A stretch of DNA of 64,000 nt from UBA3495 sp964629875 (GCA_964629875.1 CAZVRK010000005.1:39011-103010), one strand, 5' to 3'. Counted from the first letter of the stretch, positions 8,298 to 15,637 are shown. Notes: generated by a model not told the origin, from the letters alone. Translations and numbers: made by a program.

Positions 8298-9482
8298 TCA
8301 TGCTAATGGGCTAACCATTCTAGGAGTTGGATAATTAGAAACATTTAGTTGATGATCCATATCAATATTGGAGTTAAACGCTCTTCGTGTCCTCATCCAT
8401 GATGATGTTGAGTCCTTATATACAATAATGGGAATAGTTGTGGCCTCAAGCAATTTTCGAAGGGTGTAGCCTTTTATACGATCTATCAATCCGGGGTTAA
8501 CCAAGGTTTGGGGTATCATAATAAGGTCTGCTTTTTCTTTTTCAGCCCATTCTGCCAGATGTTTGAAACCGTGCTCGGTCGCCAAGATTACACCGGCACA
8601 AAGCTCATCCTTATTAAAATCTTCAAGCTGGTCAATGAGGTATTGTCGCCCCATTAGACCTAAGTCCTGGGTGTATAGGACTTTAGTGGACGTTTTTTCC
8701 ACTTCTCCTGATGGATATGGATTTACCAAATAAGATGCTGCTGACATGTCATACAACATAACGTAGGCGTCATTTTCCGAAGCGAACGAACTTATATCTT
8801 TACGCATAGAGTTGATTTGTTCGTTTTGATTATCGTCAGTGACCATCATTATCCGGCTAATAGGAAAAGGTATTTCCTCCGATAGCTGCATCAATGGTAG
8901 AGAAGCGGTAGGGCCGTTTTGTTTCCTAACGCGTTCTAGATAATTTATCGCAGCATCGATTATACGCAGATCATTTGAGACAAACCCTCGGAATTCTTTG
9001 CCTTCGGTAGAGATACCTCCTTGTCCAAAGAGTTCAGGACTGGATGTCTCCCATCCTATAAATATAATGGGGTCAGGGGATGCCGATATGAGGTACCACT
9101 GGTTTTCAAACGCTAACAAATCTGTGGGTAGTGATACCCATTGTTCTGCAGGAACGTTGTTTTGATCGATTACGTCGCCTTGACCAAACCCTACTACCGG
9201 AATTCCCAAGGTACTCATGTATGTGTATCTTTCAGTCTCATTAAGGAATTTGTCGACTGTTTGAAAGCCAACATATAGAGTTGATTGCGAATCAGGTGCC
9301 TTAGTTATTTCATTTTCTATTTCGCGTGTTATTTGAAGCATCTCTTGGCTGGAATAGAGAGACTTGAAACCCTCTAGCGGCGTCCCCCCCGCTCGTAACT
9401 CTTTATCCATTCGATCAATAAACGCATCGACTCCAGAAGGGTCTAAAATTGTTTTATCGGAGTCAAGGATTGTCCATTTCAT
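8298..9482 (-). CDS. DICT sensory domain fused to universal-stress-protein-like domain
   Basis: A 394-residue soluble protein. Residues about 65-185 resemble the DICT domain found beside diguanylate cyclases and MerR regulators: LYVGFQTVDKFLNETERYTY, VVGFGQGDV, WYLISASPDPIIFIGWE and FRGFVSNDLRIIDAAINYLE. Residues about 210-358 look like a USP domain (ISRIMMVTDDN, then ATEHGFKHLAEWAEKEKADLIMIP, and a PIIVYK end strand). DICT domains are proposed light or signal sensors. Placed directly before photolyase (32 bases), a stress-sensing role fits. An AGGAG lies 8 bases before the ATG. I recognise no catalytic domain. Confidence 0.7.
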   Translation of the reverse strand: MKWTILDSDKTILDPSGVDAFIDRMDKELRAGGTPLEGFKSLYSSQEMLQITREIENEITKAPDSQSTLYVGFQTVDKFLNETERYTYMSTLGIPVVGFGQGDVIDQNNVPAEQWVSLPTDLLAFENQWYLISASPDPIIFIGWETSSPELFGQGGISTEGKEFRGFVSNDLRIIDAAINYLERVRKQNGPTASLPLMQLSEEIPFPISRIMMVTDDNQNEQINSMRKDISSFASENDAYVMLYDMSAASYLVNPYPSGEVEKTSTKVLYTQDLGLMGRQYLIDQLEDFNKDELCAGVILATEHGFKHLAEWAEKEKADLIMIPQTLVNPGLIDRIKGYTLRKLLEATTIPIIVYKDSTSSWMRTRRAFNSNIDMDHQLNVSNYPTPRMVSPLA

Positions 9483-9509
9483 TGTTTTACTCCTAACTAA
9501 TTATTGTAA

Positions 9510-9932
9510 TTAAAACCGATGTTGTTTCTTGTGTTTAAGGGCAAATTTAAGCAATGCCATAGTTGGTTTCCATTGGATATTCGTTGATTTAAACATTTTG
9601 TTTAACAATCCAGGTCTAGCTTGTTTCCCGACTACCATTACGGGTCTGTTTTTGTTAAGGATCCTGATAGTTAATCCGGTATTTCTGAAGATCTCTCCAA
9701 TTGCATTAAGATTATTCGCCTCTTGGGGTAGTTTCCTACCCCAATTGGTCAAAACCTTGTCTACTAATGACAGCTCTAAATTTATGACGTCTCCTGTCCC
9801 ATTTATATTGCTAGATACTTCGTCTATGATGACGTGCAAGCTGCCAGTTACATTTAAACGTTGGTTTTTGACTTCGGTCACGATTTTTACGATTCCCAAG
9901 TGCGTAGTCGTACACTTCCGTTTAAATTCCAA
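9510..9932 (-). CDS. Small conserved-looking protein of unknown function (light cluster)
   Basis: I do not recognise this protein. The longest reading is 140 residues from a TTG at 9932, which overlaps the previous gene by 46 bases. A GTG at 9881, five bases after that gene's stop, is a better-placed start. The centre (VINLELSLVDKVLTNWGRKLPQ) looks like an amphipathic helix. The end has RILNKNRPVMVVGKQARPGL and a basic tail ending KHKKQHRF. There is no signal peptide or membrane segment. It ends 27 bases before the DICT-USP start, so the two are likely co-transcribed. Confidence 0.55.
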   Translation of the reverse strand: MEFKRKCTTTHLGIVKIVTEVKNQRLNVTGSLHVIIDEVSSNINGTGDVINLELSLVDKVLTNWGRKLPQEANNLNAIGEIFRNTGLTIRILNKNRPVMVVGKQARPGLLNKMFKSTNIQWKPTMALLKFALKHKKQHRF

Positions 9933-10147
9933 CGTGCTTGAGGAGCATCTTCACCGGTAGACTTCGGTACCATGACCTCCATATCTGCAAATGTATATTC
10001 GATAGTAGTTCCCCTACGATTTAGAAACTCGTAAAGAGATTCAGCTAATTGCGTCCATGTGCCAATTTCTAGATTATTATTGTCTGTCATTTCTTTCTCC
10101 TTATCGTTGACCGATTCTTGAATTTGTTCTTCGTGTAATAAACTCAT
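9887..10147 (-). CDS. Small unknown protein (light cluster)
   Basis: An unrecognised protein of 86 residues from the ATG at 10147, which overlaps the previous stop as ATGA. An internal in-frame ATG at 10090 has a perfect AAGGAG six bases ahead and would give 67 residues; the two starts cannot be separated by eye. The shared body (LAESLYEFLNRRGTTIEYTF, then MEVMVPKSTGEDAPQARWNL) is hydrophilic, alpha then beta in look. It could be a small partner of the two neighbouring unknowns. Confidence 0.55.
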   Translation of the reverse strand: MSLLHEEQIQESVNDKEKEMTDNNNLEIGTWTQLAESLYEFLNRRGTTIEYTFADMEVMVPKSTGEDAPQARWNLNGSVRLRTWES

Positions 10148-10395
10148 GATAGATTTATCCTTCCCAAGATTTCAGTTTCCGCTAACCTCAGGCTCGGGTT
10201 GTTTACTCTTTGATTGGAGGAGCGGGTAATTACAATGGGTAATCTCGCATCCTTGGACCGTAATACGTGTAACAGGTCTAAATTTGGATCACCGACTGTT
10301 CTGGCAGAAATTGTGAAGTTCCCCCATTTATTTATAAGGTCATTCACGGATCTACTAGTCCTGACGATGAATTTGCTTATCTTATTTATATCCAT
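10144..10395 (-). CDS. Small unknown protein (light cluster)
   Basis: An unrecognised 83-residue soluble protein. It starts MDINKISKFIVRTSRSVNDL, with an AGGAG about 10 bases before the ATG. The middle (DLLHVLRSKDARLPIVITRS) suggests an alpha/beta unit. Its stop overlaps the next start by 4 bases, so the three small genes at 9510-10395 form a tightly coupled set. Nothing in it gives a function. Confidence 0.55.
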   Translation of the reverse strand: MDINKISKFIVRTSRSVNDLINKWGNFTISARTVGDPNLDLLHVLRSKDARLPIVITRSSNQRVNNPSLRLAETEILGRINLS

Positions 10396-10452
10396 GTAAT
10401 TACCGCTCCTATGAATTATTTGCTATGCAGTCATTACCGCATACGATTTGGG

Positions 10453-10650
10453 TCAGGTTAATGTAGTTACTGCTATAACTCCCGAGACTGCTACAAGTAG
10501 ATAGATCACTCTGGATAGAAGATTCACTTCTCCAAATGACTTGCCGCCTGCAATGAGAGCCACCAGGTCAAATTTGAACAAGCCTACTAATCCCCAGTTA
10601 AGGGCTCCTACCGCGGCTAGAATAATTGCTATGTTTTGCACCATTGTCAT
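10453..10650 (-). CDS. DUF378 small membrane protein
   Basis: A 65-residue protein with two membrane segments: IAIILAAVGALNWGLVGLF and LLSRVIYLLVAVSGVIAVT. GALNWGLVGLF followed by FDLV is the hallmark of the DUF378 (YuzA-like) family, whose function is unknown. An AAAGGA lies 8 bases before the ATG. It is the first gene of the minus-strand cluster and lies about 170 bases from the predicted start of the 10.8-kb promoter, so it would be made with the photolyase genes. Confidence 0.8.
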   Translation of the reverse strand: MTMVQNIAIILAAVGALNWGLVGLFKFDLVALIAGGKSFGEVNLLSRVIYLLVAVSGVIAVTTLT

Positions 10651-10797
10651 AATTATGTCCTTTCGTATATGTAGATTAAGTTATACAACTTACTTAAGTT
10701 AATGGGTATGATCTGGGTGTTTTTATGTATTCTCCTTCCACTGCTTCCAGTCTTGTCACATTTTATAGAACTTGTTCGACATAAATTATTGTGAATG

Positions 10798-10826
10798 TTG
10801 ACATTGTTCTACGCTATGTGTATTAT
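10798..10826 (+). promoter_or_regulatory. Strong sigma-70-type promoter for the zinc-ribbon gene
   Basis: TTGACA (10798-10803), a 17-base spacer, then TATTAT (10821-10826). The start would fall near 10833, leaving a long leader of about 170 bases before the GTG at 11006. The -10 box overlaps that of the opposing minus-strand promoter. Confidence 0.7.
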
Positions 10827-10854
10827 TCTAGACATTACGAACCATATTTGTCAA
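10825..10854 (-). promoter_or_regulatory. Sigma-70-type promoter for the minus-strand light-type operon
   Basis: On the minus strand TTGACA (10854-10849), an 18-base spacer, then TAGAAT (10830-10825). Its start would be near 10818. The -10 shares bases with the plus-strand TATTAT, so polymerase can hardly sit at both promoters at once; this makes the pair a likely switch. Confidence 0.65.
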
Positions 10855-10926
10855 CTATCTTTTACAAATTAATATTTATGTAGTAGTTGTTAGACAAAAA
10901 ACCACAGAATAGATACTGGTTCGTAA
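10835..10926. repeat. Spaced inverted repeat TTACGAACCA / TGGTTCGTAA
   Basis: A 10-base sequence TTACGAACCA at 10835-10844 lies in the spacer of the minus promoter. Its exact reverse complement is at 10917-10926, 72 bases away. An exact 10-base match is unlikely by chance over so short a region. It is a candidate pair of operator sites for looping or for two dimers. Confidence 0.45.
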
Positions 10927-11005
10927 AATATGGATTTAGGACAAGTCCAAAATAGAGTTAGCGGGTGAAACTAAACTATATAGGCCTGCTGAAGAGAGGT
11001 GAGAA

Positions 11006-11200
11006 GTGTTTTGGTTTAAATCGTGTCAAAAATGTGAAGGAGATCTTTACGAGAGCAGGGATAGTTTTGGTCCATTTGTAACTTGTATTCAATGTGGGCG
11101 TTATTTTGCTGGGACAGTAACTGCGCCCGAAGAAATAGACGAAAATGTCTTCATTCCTGAGCAGGTTCGTCGCCGGAAGCCTCGTCGAAAAGCGGCATGA
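11006..11200 (+). CDS. Small zinc-ribbon protein
   Basis: A 64-residue protein with two CxxC knuckles (C7, C10 and C27, C30) 16 residues apart, a classical zinc ribbon, and a very basic end (RRRKPRRKAA). That suggests nucleic-acid contact. It starts at GTG with GAGGTGA just upstream. Its partner is unknown. It lies between the light-type operon and the B12 regulator and is convergent with the latter. It could be a transcription accessory protein, but that is a guess. Confidence 0.65.
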   Translation: MFWFKSCQKCEGDLYESRDSFGPFVTCIQCGRYFAGTVTAPEEIDENVFIPEQVRRRKPRRKAA

Positions 11201-11210
11201 GGTTTTGGTA

Positions 11211-11240
11211 AAGAGGGTAATTTGTATGAGTTGCCCTCTT
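11211..11240. terminator. Probable bidirectional terminator between convergent genes
   Basis: The arms AAGAGGGTAA (11211-11220) and TTGCCCTCTT (11231-11240) pair with one mismatch around a 10-base loop. The hairpin sits between the convergent zinc-ribbon and B12-XRE genes. There is no long T run on either side, so strength is uncertain. Confidence 0.5.
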
Positions 11241-11264
11241 CGTATCCTCAACAGGTAGGCTGTA

Positions 11265-12143
11265 TTAGTCTGAAAGGAGCTGGCCAAGAGGTACTTCTAA
11301 TGCCTCAGCCAGTTTTAGAACTACTCCGATAGTTAAGTTCTGTTTACCATTCTCCACGGCACTTATGTATGTTCTGTCCAATGAAGATGCCTGGGCTAAT
11401 TGTTCTTGGTTCCAGCTTCGGCCTTTTCTCAGGTCCTGCACTCGGGAGCCCATGACGACTAAGTATTCATTTAGGCTTAATGGATCTTTAGATAGTCCAC
11501 CAAGCCGACGAGCCTCTTGGATTGCGCTGTATGCGTCGCTGGCGAATCCGTCTGGCCCGATTCCTTCAACTTCCCTGATATCCTTGGCTCCATGTCCTCC
11601 CAGTAGAATCCTGGGTGCGTCGGGTAGCCTTCTTAATTGCGTTATTATTTGCTCCGCCGTCTGAAGGTCTTCTTTCATTGAAACAGATAAGGCAACTAGT
11701 TCGGGATGCCCCTGGCGAACAAACTCTATTAAGTCGTGAGTTGGAGTGTCTGCTCCTAAAAATTCCACATCCCATCCATCTACCATTAACAGGTCCGCGA
11801 TCATTCGGGACCCCACATAATGAAAATTACCCTCTACGCAGGTGACAACTGCTTTTATTCCCCATTTTGTTGTAGCGTGGTAGCGTTGTCTCATTTGGTC
11901 CATAATGTCTAACGTCATCTGCGTAGCGAGATGTTCTTGCGCTATGTTGATTTCACCTGCGTGCCACATTTCTCCAATGCGAATCTGGCATTTTCCAACG
12001 ATTGAAACGAGTATGCTGACTGGGCTCAGTCCTTGTCGTATAGCGTCCTCTATTACAGATATTGTTGTTGCGGGATCTCTGCGTATTAGAGCGTCTAGGT
12101 AACGATCGCTCAGCTTAGTTGTTACTAAGTCTTCTGTGGTCAT
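11265..12143 (-). CDS. B12-binding photoreceptor-like regulator with C-terminal XRE helix-turn-helix
   Basis: A 292-residue protein. Residues 10-90 form the helical B12-cap domain, with W60 then nine residues then E70-H71: the W-x9-EH motif of CarH/LitR-type light sensors. Residues 97-215 are the Rossmann cobalamin domain with H108 in a NxHxxG motif (D-x-H-x-x-G in most relatives), so a His-on lower ligand is expected. Residues 232-290 are an XRE/Cro helix-turn-helix (DLRKGRSWNQEQLAQASSLDRTYISAVENGK). Known CarH/LitR proteins carry an N-terminal MerR domain instead, so this is a reversed and different architecture. Expected role: DNA binding controlled by adenosylcobalamin and light. The photolyase operon two genes away is the obvious target. 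No classic B12 enzyme is nearby. Confidence 0.85.
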   Translation of the reverse strand: MTTEDLVTTKLSDRYLDALIRRDPATTISVIEDAIRQGLSPVSILVSIVGKCQIRIGEMWHAGEINIAQEHLATQMTLDIMDQMRQRYHATTKWGIKAVVTCVEGNFHYVGSRMIADLLMVDGWDVEFLGADTPTHDLIEFVRQGHPELVALSVSMKEDLQTAEQIITQLRRLPDAPRILLGGHGAKDIREVEGIGPDGFASDAYSAIQEARRLGGLSKDPLSLNEYLVVMGSRVQDLRKGRSWNQEQLAQASSLDRTYISAVENGKQNLTIGVVLKLAEALEVPLGQLLSD

Positions 12144-12477
12144 ATACGAATCTCTCCAGTGCTCTAGTCAGCTATATTTGATGAGTTTAATCAGCTTATA
12201 TGTTATTCATATATTACACCCATATTTTGTAAACGCAATACTATCAGCCCTATTTTGTGCTTGTTATACGTTATATAGGACAATAAGTGGATAAGATTCA
12301 TGTCGAATATATTCGAAATATTAAGAAGATTGTATAGTTGTATAGCTTAATATCATTGCTATTCAAGTTTGTCTGAATGATCTAGAGTTGTTGGAGGGGG
12401 TTCAATGGTTATTGAGGGCGAAGATTCTATAAGATATACTACGTCCGCTCTCATTTAATTCAGAAAACGGAGGATGG
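12144..12477. other. 334-base divergent intergenic region
   Basis: No gene seen. On the minus strand TTTACA lies near 12230 and is followed by AAATATGGG. This resembles the TTGACAAATATGG of the 10.8-kb minus promoter, so the regulator may share a control sequence with its operon. A perfect 14-base palindrome (TCGAATATATTCGA) lies at 12303-12316. GGAGG precedes the acyl-CoA dehydrogenase start. Confidence 0.4.
12303..12316. promoter_or_regulatory. Perfect 14-base palindrome, candidate operator
   Basis: TCGAATATATTCGA is fully self-complementary. It lies between the divergent B12-XRE regulator and the acyl-CoA dehydrogenase gene. Size and symmetry suit a dimeric helix-turn-helix regulator; which one is unknown. 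Confidence 0.35.
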
Positions 12478-13611
12478 ATGGATCTAGGTTTGACTGAAAT
12501 ACAGCAAATGCTGAAGAATAGTGCCAGAGAATTCTTGAGCCAGGAGTGCCCGCTTACATTGGTCAGGGAATTAGAAGAGAATAATGAAGGTAATTCTGAA
12601 GCTTTGTGGAAACAAGTCGTAAGTCTTGGATGGACTGGTCTGGTGTTTCCTGAAGAATTTGGGGGTACAGGAGCTAACTTTTCAGATCTTGCAGTGCTTT
12701 TGGAAGAGATGGGTAGAAGTTTACTGCCGACACCGTTCTTTTCGACAGTTGTGTTGGGCGGACTGACAGTCCTTGACGCAGGATCTGACCTGCAGAAGCA
12801 AGAGATTATTCCGAAAATATGCGACGGGAGTCATATATTAACTCTTGCTATGCTTGAGATGGAAGGGTCTTATCAATCTTGGGGAGTCCATATGACGGCT
12901 TCTCTTTCTGGATCTAACTACGTATTAAACGGAACTAAGCTATTTGTTCCGGATGCAGATGTGGCTCATTCTGTTCTCGTAGTCGCACGCACAGCAGAAT
13001 CCGATGATACAAATTACGGAATAACGATATTTGTTGTGCCTATGGATAGTGAGGGTATAACCGTCAGTTTGTTAAGCAGTATAGGCGGGGAACGACAGTG
13101 TGAAATAGATTTCAATGACGTCACAATTCCCAATAGTAATGTTATTGGAGGGATAGACTCAGGTTGGCCCGTAGTGGAGAAAATGCTGCAACGTGCGGTT
13201 GCCGCTAATTGCATAGAGATGCTTGGTGGTGCCGAAGCTGTATTAGATATGACTGTTGAATATGCGAAACAAAGGACACAATTCGGTCGGCCAATAGGGA
13301 GTTTTCAAGCTATACAACATCACTGCGCTAACATGGCATCAGATGTGGAAGGCAGTCGGCATATGGCTTACCAAGCTGCTTGGCGTATATCAGAGAACCT
13401 GCAATGCGCTAGAGAAGTATCTATGGCAAAGGTCTGGGTAACTGGTGCTTACAGCAGGATTTGTTCTACGGCTCATCAGTGTCATGGGGCTATAGGTTTT
13501 ACAAAGGAGCATAATTTACAACTTTATACACGTCGGGCGAAAGTGCAGCAGCTCATGTATGGTGATGTTCACGACCATAAGGCAACTGTGTTAGAGCATA
13601 TTGACGATTAG
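12478..13611 (+). CDS. Acyl-CoA dehydrogenase family protein
   Basis: A 377-residue flavoprotein of usual length. The N-terminal helical domain reads LTEIQQMLKNSAREFLSQEC and FPEEFGGTGANFSDLAVLLEEMGR. The C-terminal FAD domain has EYAKQRTQFGRPIGSFQAIQHHCA and a QCHGAIGFTKEHNLQLYTRR stretch. It oxidises an acyl-CoA with FAD. The chain type cannot be read from the sequence. CGGAGG lies 4-8 bases before the ATG. The middle section is divergent, and the usual QW/TE substrate-loop signature is weak (ILTLAMLEM), so a non-standard substrate such as a steroid or branched acyl-CoA is possible. Confidence 0.85.
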   Translation: MDLGLTEIQQMLKNSAREFLSQECPLTLVRELEENNEGNSEALWKQVVSLGWTGLVFPEEFGGTGANFSDLAVLLEEMGRSLLPTPFFSTVVLGGLTVLDAGSDLQKQEIIPKICDGSHILTLAMLEMEGSYQSWGVHMTASLSGSNYVLNGTKLFVPDADVAHSVLVVARTAESDDTNYGITIFVVPMDSEGITVSLLSSIGGERQCEIDFNDVTIPNSNVIGGIDSGWPVVEKMLQRAVAANCIEMLGGAEAVLDMTVEYAKQRTQFGRPIGSFQAIQHHCANMASDVEGSRHMAYQAAWRISENLQCAREVSMAKVWVTGAYSRICSTAHQCHGAIGFTKEHNLQLYTRRAKVQQLMYGDVHDHKATVLEHIDD

Positions 13612-13646
13612 TATGACAAATCTTATATGTTTATACGGAGGTAGCT

Positions 13647-13994
13647 ATGGCTACAAATCAATCAGTATTTTCAGATATAGCGAGGGATCCTTTACATACG
13701 GCACCGATCTATCGAGATGAACAAGTTATCGTTCTTCGAGATATAAACCCGAAGGCCCCTGTCCACTTGTTGATTATCCCAATCATGCCTCTTACCTCTC
13801 TGGCGCAAATTGGTCCAAACCAAGAAGCTCTGATTGGCCACATGTTTGTGGTTGCTGAGGAAATGGCTAGGCGTGAAGGAGTTACGGGCACTGGATTCAG
13901 GCTGGTTATTAATCAGGGTAGTGATTCTGGTCAAGAGATAAATCATATGCATATGCATTTATTGGGTGGTAGAACTCTGGGCGATATGGGTTAA
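13647..13994 (+). CDS. HIT-family (HINT-like) nucleotide hydrolase
   Basis: A 115-residue protein of HINT length. It has the family strand DINPKAPVHLLIIP and the closing histidine triad NHMHMHLLGG (HxHxH). Such proteins hydrolyse AMP-linked phosphoramidates or dinucleoside polyphosphates. CGGAGG precedes the ATG. It stops two bases before the YqeK-like gene, and the two families share Ap4A-type substrates, so the pairing makes functional sense. The N-terminus lacks the common Cys-x-x-Cys-like zinc residues (FSDIARDP). Confidence 0.85.
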   Translation: MATNQSVFSDIARDPLHTAPIYRDEQVIVLRDINPKAPVHLLIIPIMPLTSLAQIGPNQEALIGHMFVVAEEMARREGVTGTGFRLVINQGSDSGQEINHMHMHLLGGRTLGDMG

Positions 13995-13996
13995 TT

Positions 13997-14575
13997 TTGC
14001 ACGGCATTATTAGCGTGATTAGGGACCGAGTATCCAGATTGCCGGTTGGTCTGCAGTCACACATAAACAGAGTTGAAGAAATAGCAGTGCAATTGAGTGA
14101 TAGTAATGGCGTAGACCCTGAGCTAGGACGCCTAGGGGCCCTTTGCCACGATGTTGCACGAGCTATGCCGGATATTGAATTGCTTAGTAGAGCATCTGAT
14201 ATGAACTTGCAGATCTGCAATGTTGAAAGAAACATTCCCATGTTGTTGCATGGTCCTGTTGGATCGGAGATTGTTAGGACTGAAGATGGGGTAGATGATG
14301 AATCTATTCTCAATGCGGTATATTGGCATACTACTGGAAGCGATAGCTTAGATGAAATAGGTAAGATAGTTTTCTTAGCTGACAAGCTTGATCCTGAGAA
14401 GAATAAAAAATACCCATATCAGAAGTATTTACATGATTTAGCAGATTCCAATTTGGACCTGGCTATGTTTGAGTTTCTTAGAAGAGAAGTCGATAATTTG
14501 ATGCAAGGTAATAATGAGGTTCACCCGCGAATGTTGGAATCGAGGGATTACTATTCGCAACTAGTTCAAGGATAG
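13997..14575 (+). CDS. yqeK: HD-domain hydrolase, YqeK (symmetrical Ap4A hydrolase) type
   Basis: A 192-residue HD protein. Metal residues appear in order: HINRVEEIA, LGALCHDVAR (HD), LLHGPVGSEIV and AVYWHTTGSDSLDEIGKIVFLADKLDP; the last stretch is the YqeK signature. YqeK enzymes cut Ap4A into two ADP. The start is a TTG only two bases after the HIT stop, without its own clear ribosome site, so translational coupling is likely; a GTG six codons in is an alternative. In many genomes yqeK sits by nadD and rsfS, but here it pairs with a HIT gene. Confidence 0.85.
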   Translation: MHGIISVIRDRVSRLPVGLQSHINRVEEIAVQLSDSNGVDPELGRLGALCHDVARAMPDIELLSRASDMNLQICNVERNIPMLLHGPVGSEIVRTEDGVDDESILNAVYWHTTGSDSLDEIGKIVFLADKLDPEKNKKYPYQKYLHDLADSNLDLAMFEFLRREVDNLMQGNNEVHPRMLESRDYYSQLVQG

Positions 14576-14610
14576 ATAATGTTTTAGGTGGGTAATTTGT
14601 GCCTGCGACA

Positions 14611-14630
14611 TTATCAGTCGTTATCAGTCG
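14611..14630 (+). repeat. Tandem 10-base direct repeat in a leader
   Basis: TTATCAGTCG occurs twice head to tail, ending 15 bases before the LLM gene start. Two copies spaced one helical turn apart suit an activator or repressor site, but such a short repeat can also be slippage. Confidence 0.4.
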
Positions 14631-14644
14631 TACGGAGTTGTGAT

Positions 14645-15637
14645 ATGAAATTTGGATTAAATCTTGGCGGTGGAAATCTTCCGCATGAATCTAGAGAAGA
14701 ATCACTTAACGGGAGATTGGAAAAATCTCGTTTGGCTAAAAAATATGGCTATAGTTCAATATGGTCTGGAGCGGGATATCTGAACAATGATTTCCATCCG
14801 ATGCTATTACTGTCCAGGGTAGCTGCTGAAGCCCCTGGTTTGGAATTAGGCATGGTGGGACTTCTACCCTTGTATCATCCTGTCGAGGTAGCTGAACAGA
14901 TAGCTACGCTAGATGTAATATGTGGCGGAAGATTTATTTTGGCACCGGCTCTTGGGTGGCGTGATTATCAATTTGATGGGTTTGGAATCCCAAAGAGCCA
15001 ACGGCTATCCCGATTCAGGGAAGTTCTTAGGGTAATGAAGCTTTTATGGACCGAGGAACGAGTTACTTTTGAAGGAGATCACTTCAAAATGCTTGATATA
15101 CCGGGTGCTGGAAAGCCTCTACAGAAACCATATCCACCCATATACATAGCTGCGAATCAGGACCGTGGAGTTGTTAGAGCTGCGAGACAAGGAGATGGTT
15201 GGCTAGTTAGTTCGAGATCTACTATTACTACCATTTCTTCTCAAGTTCAATTATATAGCGAAGCTGTAGAAGAATATTCTAAAAAGCCCTATATTTCTGC
15301 ATGGAGAGAAATGTTTATCGCTGAGACTAAGGAAAAAGCCATAGATATTGCTAGGCCGCATGTTGAATGGCTGTACAAAGATAGAGCGGCTTCTGGGCAT
15401 AGCAACGAATTACCTTCAGCTGATCGCATAGATGTTGAGTTTGATCAAGTTTTAAGAGATCGGTTTATTATTGGAAGTCCCGATGATTGCATTAGAGAAA
15501 TCTATCGATATCAGGATCTTGGAATACAAGAATTAATATTACGGTGCCAGTGGCCTGGCATGTCTAATGAGGAATCACTGCATGCAGTAAGTATGTTTGG
15601 TCGAGAAGTCCTTCCAGAATTTTCCAGGAAGGATTGA
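14645..15637 (+). CDS. LLM-class (luciferase-like) oxidoreductase 1
   Basis: A 330-residue TIM-barrel protein of the bacterial luciferase superfamily. It begins MKFGLNLGGGN and has LGMVGLLPLYHPVEVAEQIATLDVICGGRFILAPALGW, the usual cofactor segment, and a PPIYIAANQDRGVVRAARQGDGW stretch. It is probably F420- or FMN-dependent. The ATG at 14645 is chosen over a GTG 57 bases upstream because it fits the family N-terminus and has CGGAG ahead of it. The substrate is unknown. It is one of four divergent paralogues in this window. Confidence 0.85.
   Translation: MKFGLNLGGGNLPHESREESLNGRLEKSRLAKKYGYSSIWSGAGYLNNDFHPMLLLSRVAAEAPGLELGMVGLLPLYHPVEVAEQIATLDVICGGRFILAPALGWRDYQFDGFGIPKSQRLSRFREVLRVMKLLWTEERVTFEGDHFKMLDIPGAGKPLQKPYPPIYIAANQDRGVVRAARQGDGWLVSSRSTITTISSQVQLYSEAVEEYSKKPYISAWREMFIAETKEKAIDIARPHVEWLYKDRAASGHSNELPSADRIDVEFDQVLRDRFIIGSPDDCIREIYRYQDLGIQELILRCQWPGMSNEESLHAVSMFGREVLPEFSRKD

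Larger units (their letters stand above)
10651..11005. other. 355-base intergenic regulatory region
   Basis: No convincing gene. It holds the two overlapping divergent promoters and the TTACGAACCA inverted repeat described separately. The stretch also has related words (TTGTTCGACAT at about 10772 and TTGTTCTACG at about 10804) that might be half-sites. Confidence 0.6.

Noticed and set aside
14588..14644. Upstream extension of LLM gene 1 from a GTG
   Set aside because: The added residues do not fit the family start, and a ribosome site precedes the ATG at 14645.
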